A DNA stretch of 64,000 bases from Allochromatium humboldtianum. GTDB lineage: Bacteria; Pseudomonadota; Gammaproteobacteria; Chromatiales; Chromatiaceae. A program made the translations under genes and the position numbers. The notes beneath the pieces are model-generated. The model searched no databases. It was not told where the DNA came from and worked only from the letters and a program-made list of their open reading frames with translations. Each line of letters begins with the position of its first letter. Positions within the stretch are counted from its first letter, which is position 1. The stretch spans positions 372,001-436,000 of the forward strand of contig NZ_JABZEO010000003.1 in the NCBI RefSeq assembly GCF_013385175.1, in the 5' to 3' direction. Shown here in pieces: positions 59,002-64,000 of the stretch.

Positions 59002-60351
59002 ATGGCTGTATTCGTACTCGACAAACAGAAGAAACCACTGATGCCGTGCACGGAGAAACGCGCGCGGCTGTTACTGGAGCGCGGACGGGCGGTGGTGGTG
59101 CGTCTGGCCCCCTTCACCATTCGGCTGAAGGATCGGCTCGGCGGGGCGCTGCAACCGCTGCGCCTGAAGCTCGATCCGGGCAGTCGCGTCACGGGGTTGG
59201 CCCTGGTACGTGAATCCGAGACCTGTGATCCAGACACGGGCGCGGTCGAGCGCTTGGAACATGGGCTGTGGTTTGGGGAACTGGCGCATCGCGGCCAGGC
59301 GATCCGGGAGGCGCTGACGCTTCGGCGTCACTACCGCCGGGCACGCCGGTCTCGAAAGACGCGCTACCGGGCGCCGCGCTTCCTGAATCGCCTCCGCCGT
59401 GAGGGCTGGTTGCCGCCGTCGTTACAGCATCGGCTCGACACCACCGTCAACTGGGTGCAGCGCCTGCGCCGGCTCGCCCCGATCACCGCCCTCAGTCAGG
59501 AACTGGTGCGTTTCGATACCCAAGCCATGCAAAATCCCGAGATCAGCGGGGTCGAATACCAACAGGGCGAACTGGCCGGTTACGAAGTCCGTGAATACCT
59601 GCTGGAGAAGTGGCGCCGCCGCTGTGCCTATTGTGGCGCGACGCACGTGCCGCTGGAGATCGAGCACATCGTTCCACGCGCGCGGGGCGGCTCGGATCGG
59701 GTCTCGAACCTGACGCTCGCTTGCCGGCCCTGCAATCAGCGCAAGGGGAACCGATCCATTGAGGACTTTCTGCAACGCCAACCGGCGCGCCTGCACCAGA
59801 TCCAGGCCCAGGCCAAAGCGCCGCTCCAGGATGCCGCCGCCGTCAATGCCACGCGCTGGGCGCTGTTGAACGCGCTCAAGACCACGGGCCTGCCGGTCGA
59901 GACCGCCTCGGGTGGACGCACCAAGTTCAATCGCACGCGCCTGGACATCCCCAAAACCCATGCCCTCGATGCCGCCTGTGTCGGCGCCGTCGATCAGGTG
60001 CACGACTGGAACCGCCCGGTCCTGAGCATCCGCGCCACCGGACGCGGGGCCTACAGCCGCACGCGCACGTCCAAAAACGGCTTTCCGCGTGGCTATCTCA
60101 GGCGCCACAAGCGCGTCCAGGGCTTCCAGACCGGCGACTGGGTGCGCGCCGAGGTGCCCAAAGGGAAAAAGGCCGGCGTGCATGTCGGGCGCGTCGCGGT
60201 GCGCCTAACGGGATCGTTCAACATCCAGGCCCCGGCCGGAACCGTCCAGGGGATCTCCTACCGCCATTGTCGTCTCCTTCAGCGTGCTGACGGCTATGGC
60301 TACGCCTTCCAACCTAAACCAAAAATGGAGAAGGCGAGACGGGCGGCCTAA
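59002..60351 (+). CDS. iscB: IscB RNA-guided HNH/RuvC endonuclease
   Basis: The 449-residue protein is an OMEGA-class nuclease ancestral to Cas9. The N-terminal PLMP domain includes PLMPC (12-16). RuvC-I contributes Asp58 in LKLDPGSRVTG. The Arg-rich bridge helix spans about 108-127. RuvC-II Glu93 lies in WFGELAHRG before the bridge. HNH has zinc Cys208/Cys211 and Cys241/Cys244 with catalytic His222 in EIEHIVPRARGG. RuvC-III has His320 and Asp323 in KTHALDA, followed by a basic C-terminal omega-RNA/TAM-interaction region. All catalytic residues are present, so it looks active. The putative omega-RNA abuts its ATG, and no TnpA gene is nearby. Confidence 0.95.
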   Translation: MAVFVLDKQKKPLMPCTEKRARLLLERGRAVVVRLAPFTIRLKDRLGGALQPLRLKLDPGSRVTGLALVRESETCDPDTGAVERLEHGLWFGELAHRGQAIREALTLRRHYRRARRSRKTRYRAPRFLNRLRREGWLPPSLQHRLDTTVNWVQRLRRLAPITALSQELVRFDTQAMQNPEISGVEYQQGELAGYEVREYLLEKWRRRCAYCGATHVPLEIEHIVPRARGGSDRVSNLTLACRPCNQRKGNRSIEDFLQRQPARLHQIQAQAKAPLQDAAAVNATRWALLNALKTTGLPVETASGGRTKFNRTRLDIPKTHALDAACVGAVDQVHDWNRPVLSIRATGRGAYSRTRTSKNGFPRGYLRRHKRVQGFQTGDWVRAEVPKGKKAGVHVGRVAVRLTGSFNIQAPAGTVQGISYRHCRLLQRADGYGYAFQPKPKMEKARRAA

Positions 60352-60367
60352 CCGCGCTCCGCGCGGT
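60351..60367 (+). terminator. hairpin at the iscB stop codon
   Basis: ACCGCGC (60351-60357) pairs with GCGCGGT (60361-60367) around TCC, beginning on the last base of the iscB stop. It lacks a T tract, so it may protect the mRNA end or terminate weakly. Confidence 0.4.
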
Positions 60368-60376
60368 GCGCTATCC

Positions 60377-60396
60377 CTCCCCGCCCTGAAGGACGG
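60377..60396 (+). repeat. right-end hairpin of the IscB element
   Basis: CCCCG-CCC-TGAA-GG-A-CGGGG forms an imperfect stem (one C-A mismatch) with loop TGAA, followed by TTTCTCGCGC. It mirrors the left-end hairpin at 58735-58750 and is the form of IS200/IS605 right ends recognised by TnpA. Confidence 0.75.
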
Positions 60397-60423
60397 GGTT
60401 TCTCGCGCAAGACTGATGACTGA

Positions 60424-60678
60424 TTCGACCTCTGGGGCGTCGAGGACAAGCCCTCGCGGGCCGAGCTACAGCGACTGACGGATGAAGAGCGCGCCCTGTA
60501 CCTGGATCTGCAACAGAACCGCTTCGGCCCGAACCGGCGGCTGGAGCAGGAGCACGTCGGCTTCCACCGGCTGATCGACCAGCTCGATGCGCTGGGTGTG
60601 GAGCAGCTCAGCCGAAATGGATCTTCGCCTCCAGATTGGCCGCCGAGTCGGCATTGGCCAGCGCCTCTTCCATCGTGA
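60424..60678 (+). pseudogene. 3' remnant of an unidentified gene right of the IscB element
   Basis: An 84-codon frame without a start codon begins directly after a TGA at 60421-60423. It has good coding character (DLWGVEDKPSRAELQRL, EERALYLDLQQNRFG, HRLIDQLDALGVEQL: amphipathic helices, normal codon use). Its end overlaps the convergent PilT-family gene by 71 bases. It appears to be the C-terminal part of a gene truncated by arrival of the IscB element or by a linked rearrangement. The family is not recognised. Confidence 0.45.
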
Positions 60679-61663
60679 TGGTGCCGGCGTTGTAGAGCGC
60701 CAGCAGCGCATCGTCGAAGGTGCACATGCCCTCGGTGCCGCTCTCCTGCATCGCCTCGTTGATGGCGTCGACCCGTCCGTCGCGGATCAGATCGGCGATA
60801 TGCGGGGTGTTGACCAGGATCTCGATCGCCGCGCAGCGCGCACCGTCCTTGGTGCGCACCAGACGCTGTGACAGGATGGCGCGCATATAGGCCGAGAGAT
60901 CCATGAACAGCGTCTTGTGCATCTCCTGAGGAAACATGTTGATGATGCGCTCCATCGCCTGATGCGCGTTGTTCGCGTGCAGGGTCGAGATCGCCAGATG
61001 CCCGGTCCCGGCCAGCTCGATTGCCGCCTCCATGGTCTCGCGGGTGCGGATCTCGCCGATCAGCACCACGTCCGGCGCCTCGCGCAGCACGCTCTTGAGC
61101 GCGTTGGCATAGCTCTTGGTGTCGATGCCGATCTCGCGCTGACTGATGATGCACTGCTGGTGCGTGTGGGTGAACTCGATCGGATCCTCGATGGTGACGA
61201 TGTGGCCGGTCGAATTGCGGTTACGGTGGTTGATCATGGCCGCAAGCGTGGTCGACTTGCCCGAGCCGGTGGCCCCGACCATCAGAATGATCCCGCGCTT
61301 GTTCATGATCAACTGCGAGAGGATCGGCGGGACGTTGAGCTCCTCGATCGTGGGCACATTGGCGCGGATGTAGCGCAACACCATCGCCGGCTGCCCACGC
61401 TGGAAATAGGCGTTGACGCGAAAACGCGCCTTGCCCTCCAGCGCGATGGCGAAATCCAGCTCACGCTCGCGTTCCAATTCCTCGATCTGCTCGGGGGTCA
61501 TGATGCCCTCGACCGCCGCCCGACAGGTCGCCGCCGTCAGCACCGTCTCGCCGACCGAGCGGATGACGCCCTCGATCTTGATCTTGACCTGGGTGCCGGC
61601 GGCGAAGAACAGGTCAGAGGCCTTGTGCTTGACCATGAGTTCGAGATAGGGCTTGATGTCCAT
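60608..61663 (-). CDS. PilT/PilU-family type IV pilus retraction ATPase
   Basis: The 351-residue hexameric ATPase has the secretion-ATPase fold: Walker A GATGSGKST, the Asp box TIEDPIEF, Walker B VVLIGEIRTRETME and the His box STLHANNAHQAMERI. It powers pilus retraction or assists the main retraction motor. The N terminus (MDIKPYLELMVKHKASDLFF) is of the PilU-like type found in several gammaproteobacteria rather than canonical PilT. A second paralogue lies 26 bases upstream on the same strand. The canonical pilT neighbour yggS is absent. Confidence 0.92.
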   Translation of the reverse strand: MDIKPYLELMVKHKASDLFFAAGTQVKIKIEGVIRSVGETVLTAATCRAAVEGIMTPEQIEELERERELDFAIALEGKARFRVNAYFQRGQPAMVLRYIRANVPTIEELNVPPILSQLIMNKRGIILMVGATGSGKSTTLAAMINHRNRNSTGHIVTIEDPIEFTHTHQQCIISQREIGIDTKSYANALKSVLREAPDVVLIGEIRTRETMEAAIELAGTGHLAISTLHANNAHQAMERIINMFPQEMHKTLFMDLSAYMRAILSQRLVRTKDGARCAAIEILVNTPHIADLIRDGRVDAINEAMQESGTEGMCTFDDALLALYNAGTITMEEALANADSAANLEAKIHFG

Positions 61664-61689
61664 GTTGGTTTACCGTCGCGGCTCGTTCT

Positions 61690-62928
61690 TCATCGATTCG
61701 GCGTGAAGCGTGTCGGCGGGTCTTCGATGGTCGAGACCGGCGAGGACTCACCGAACATACTCGAATCCGGACCGCCCTCTTCCTCGTCCTCGTCGCTCAG
61801 GATCGACAGCCCACCCGTGTCGCTGAAGTGGTCCTTCTCCCGTGCCCCATGCCCTTCGAGCTTGATGGCCAACCGCAGACCGTTCATGGAGTCGGCGTTG
61901 CGCAGTGCATCCTCGTAGCTGATCTTGCCCGCTTCGTAGAGGTCGAACAGCGCCATGTCGAAGGTCTGCATCCCGAGTTCGCGCGACTTCTTCATGATCG
62001 CCTTGATGCCGCCGACATCACCCTTGAAGATCAGATCCTGGATCAGCGGCGAGTTGAGCAGGATCTCGACGGCGGCGACGCGCCCGCCGTCGGTACTCGG
62101 CAGCAGACGCTGCGAGATGATGGCGTTGAGATTGAGCGAGAGATCCATCAGCAACTGACTGCGCCGCTCCTCGGGGAAGAGGTTGATGATGCGGTCGAGC
62201 GCCTGATTGGCGCTGTTGGCGTGCAGGGTCGAGAGACAGAGGTGTCCGGTCTCGGCGAAGTTGATCGCATGCTCCATGGTCTCGCGGGTGCGGATCTCGC
62301 CGATCAGGATCACGTCCGGAGCCTGACGCAGTGTGTTGACGAGCGCGGCATCCCAGCTCTCGGTATCGACGCCGACCTCGCGCTGCGTGATCAGACAGTT
62401 GACGTGCGGATGCACGTATTCGACCGGGTCTTCGATGGTGATGATGTGGCCGTAGCTGTTGGCGTTGCGGTGCCCGAGCATGGCCGCGAGCGAGGTCGAC
62501 TTGCCCGAGCCGGTGCCGCCGACCATGAGCACCAGACCGCGCTTGTTCATCACCACCTCCTTGAGCACCGGCGGCAGCTTCAGCTCGTCGAGGGTCGGGA
62601 TGCCGGCGTTGATGGTGCGCAGCACCGCGCCCGACAGTCCCTGCTGCACGAAGGCATTGACGCGGAAACGCCCGATGCCCTTGGGACTGATGGCGAAGTT
62701 GCACTCCTTGTGGGCGTCGAAGTCGCGCACCTGCCGGTCGTTCATGATCGAGCGCACCAGGATGTTGGTCTGCTCGCCGGACAGCGTCTGAGTGCTCATC
62801 GGCGTCATGCGCCCGTGGATCTTGCAGGCGGGCGGGAATCCGGCGGAGATGAAGAGATCGGACCCGTTCTTCTGCGTCATCTTACGCAGACAGTCGAGCA
62901 TGAAATTTGCAGCTTGTTGACGGTCCAT
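61690..62928 (-). CDS. pilU: PilU-like type IV pilus retraction ATPase
   Basis: The 412-residue protein closely follows the PilU layout: NGSDLFISAGFPPACKIHGRM, Walker A GGTGSGKST, TIEDPVEYVHPH, Walker B VILIGEIRTRE, His box STLHANSANQALDRI, and KSRELGMQTFDMALFDLYEAGKISYEDAL near the end. It carries an extra acidic C-terminal tail (about residues 370-412, LSDEDEEEGG) not needed for catalysis. PilU assists PilT under high-force retraction. It is the first gene of a pair with another PilT/PilU-family ATPase; the 121 bases upstream lead to comM. Confidence 0.9.
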   Translation of the reverse strand: MDRQQAANFMLDCLRKMTQKNGSDLFISAGFPPACKIHGRMTPMSTQTLSGEQTNILVRSIMNDRQVRDFDAHKECNFAISPKGIGRFRVNAFVQQGLSGAVLRTINAGIPTLDELKLPPVLKEVVMNKRGLVLMVGGTGSGKSTSLAAMLGHRNANSYGHIITIEDPVEYVHPHVNCLITQREVGVDTESWDAALVNTLRQAPDVILIGEIRTRETMEHAINFAETGHLCLSTLHANSANQALDRIINLFPEERRSQLLMDLSLNLNAIISQRLLPSTDGGRVAAVEILLNSPLIQDLIFKGDVGGIKAIMKKSRELGMQTFDMALFDLYEAGKISYEDALRNADSMNGLRLAIKLEGHGAREKDHFSDTGGLSILSDEDEEEGGPDSSMFGESSPVSTIEDPPTRFTPNR

Positions 62929-63049
62929 GGCGCCCTCTGGTAGTACGGATGACGAACGACGATCACATCGACGGTCGCGCGCATGACGCTCAGGAGCCGT
63001 GCGCGTTCATATGATAAGCCGCGCACTGCGTTCCGAAAATGGCATGGAT

Positions 63050-64000
63050 TCAAACTTTCACGCCCCGATCGAGCCGTCGGTAGCCGATGGCCTCGCTCAG
63101 ATGCGTGGTGTCGATGCGCTCGGCGCCGGCCAGATCGGCGATGGTGCGCGCCACCTTGAGAATACGGTGATAGGCGCGTGCCGAGAGCGCCAGTCGCGTC
63201 AGGGCCTGCTCGATCAGTCGCCGGCCGGCGGCATCGAGCGCACAGTCGCGCTCGATCTCGGCGGGCATCAGATCGGCATTGGGCTTGCCGGCGCGTGCCA
63301 GCTGTCGTTCGCGCGCCGCCCCGACACGGGCGCGTACCTGAGCCGTGGTCTCGGTCGCACACGACGCCGGTCCGGTGAGCTGCCCCACCTCCAGACGCAA
63401 GACCTCGACATGCAGATCGATGCGGTCGAGCAGCGGACCGGACAGACGCCGGCGATAACGCGCCACCTGCTCGGGGCTGCAACGGCAGCGCCCGGTACTA
63501 TCGCCCAGATAACCGCAGGGACAGGGGTTCATGGCCGCGACCATCTGGAAGCGCGCCGGAAAACGCACTTGGCGTGCCGCGCGCGAGATGTCGATCCAGC
63601 CCGACTCCAGCGGCTCGCGCAACACCTCCAGCACCCGACGATCGAACTCGGGCAGTTCGTCGAGAAAGAGCACGCCATGATGCGCCAGCGAGATCTCGCC
63701 CGGTCGCGGCTGGGCGCCGCCGCCGACCAGGGCCACGGCGGAGGCGGTGTGATGCGGTGAGCGGAAGGGGCGCTCCAGCCAGCGCCCCGGATCGAAGGGA
63801 TCACGCCCGCCGACCGAGCGGATCGCGGCTGCTTCCAGCGCCTCGGATTCGGTCAAGGGCGGCAGCAGACCGGGCAGCCGCATGGCCAGCATGGATTTGC
63901 CGGTGCCGGGCGGACCGGACATCAGGATCGAGTGTCCGCCGCTGGCGGCGATCTCCAGTCCGCGTTTGCCGTGCTCCTGACCGCGCACGTCCGCCAGATC
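63050..64000 (-). CDS. comM: YifB/ComM family Mg chelatase-like ATPase (5' end beyond window)
   Basis: The C-terminal ~317 residues of a ComM/YifB protein are present and the reading frame runs off the right edge (DLADVRGQEHGKRGLE is the well-conserved start of the ATPase domain). Walker A GPPGTGKSM, Walker B GVLFLDELPEF, and the Cys-rich AAMNPCPCGYLGD followed by RCRCSPEQ are intact, as is the C-terminal lid ending AIGYRRLDR. ComM is a helicase that promotes branch migration during natural transformation. The missing part is the N-terminal Lon-like domain. Pairing with pilus ATPase genes fits a DNA-uptake context. Confidence 0.95.
   Translation of the reverse strand, partial: DLADVRGQEHGKRGLEIAASGGHSILMSGPPGTGKSMLAMRLPGLLPPLTESEALEAAAIRSVGGRDPFDPGRWLERPFRSPHHTASAVALVGGGAQPRPGEISLAHHGVLFLDELPEFDRRVLEVLREPLESGWIDISRAARQVRFPARFQMVAAMNPCPCGYLGDSTGRCRCSPEQVARYRRRLSGPLLDRIDLHVEVLRLEVGQLTGPASCATETTAQVRARVGAARERQLARAGKPNADLMPAEIERDCALDAAGRRLIEQALTRLALSARAYHRILKVARTIADLAGAERIDTTHLSEAIGYRRLDRGVKV

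Larger units (their letters stand above)
58724..60410 (+). mobile_element. IscB element (IS200/IS605-related, without TnpA)
   Basis: The element consists of a left-end hairpin (CCGGCC-TGAA-GGCCGG, 58735-58750), a structured non-coding region, iscB, and a right-end hairpin (60377-60396) with the same TGAA loop and a matching CCCCG/CGGGG base. Subterminal hairpins instead of inverted repeats are typical of IS200/IS605 elements mobilised by the Y1 transposase TnpA as single-stranded DNA. TnpA is absent, so movement would need one in trans. Both edges are approximate to within about 15 bases, since such elements make no target duplication. Confidence 0.8.

Noticed and set aside
60416-60478. Small ATG-initiated frame just right of the IscB element
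   Set aside because: Its codons give a Ser/Pro/Arg-rich peptide with no ribosome-binding site; the overlapping start-less frame from 60424 has better coding character.

Overview
This 64 kb window is high-GC gammaproteobacterial chromosome. The best guess from gene content is a purple sulfur bacterium (Chromatiaceae) or close relative. Pointers are a CbbY-type sugar phosphatase, a HoxK/HupS-type membrane-bound uptake hydrogenase, an anaerobic ribonucleotide reductase, a B12-binding protein with a photoreceptor motif, PilT/PilU ATPases and a LapB-PyrF-GalU block. The organism is an inference; no rRNA or tRNA gene is visible. Coding density is very high and many genes overlap by 1-4 bases.

Layout. 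0.2-9 kb: housekeeping genes (NlpC/P60 lipoprotein, trxB, aat, bpt, infA, zapE, a Cys-cluster protein, aminotransferase, cbbY, dksA, gluQ). 8.8-10.9 kb: a two-gene operon of a cobalamin-binding protein carrying the W-x9-EH motif of CarH-type photoreceptors and a PAS-GGDEF diguanylate cyclase. 11-17 kb: galU, pyrF, lapB, an SDR protein lacking the usual catalytic Ser, a small anchored protein and an LbtU-like porin. 17-20 kb: a class III ribonucleotide reductase whose glycyl-radical tail is a separate 62-residue gene, then nrdG. 20.4-28.6 kb: kdpF, an extra 26-residue membrane peptide, kdpABCDE and a small HTH gene. 28.6-32.8 kb: hupSLCD on the minus strand, with the six-cysteine signature of oxygen-tolerant hydrogenases. 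33-45 kb: an AAA-ATPase/nuclease-like protein, AEC permease, gdhA, a degenerate KaiC-like/PPDK-type fusion, tal, a TerC protein with a structured leader, a cyclic-nucleotide-binding protein, a CPA1 antiporter and a TRAP solute-binding protein. 45.5-57.3 kb: a signalling island of two divergent, translationally coupled operons (CheB-CheR-PAS plus two histidine kinases; two further histidine kinases). All four kinases end in a similar short C-terminal module. 57.3-58.6 kb: TauD-like dioxygenase and VanZ-like protein. 58.7-60.4 kb: an intact IscB element. 60.6-64 kb: two PilT/PilU ATPases and the 3' part of comM.

The strongest novel candidate is the IscB locus. A 449-residue RNA-guided nuclease of the OMEGA class has its RuvC, bridge-helix and HNH motifs intact. 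A ~280-base structured omega-RNA region precedes it, IS200/605-type hairpins mark both ends, and no TnpA is present. It appears to have landed in another gene, of which short 5' and 3' remnants are visible. Next come the putative light/B12-to-c-di-GMP operon, the split NrdD, and the shared kinase C-terminal module.
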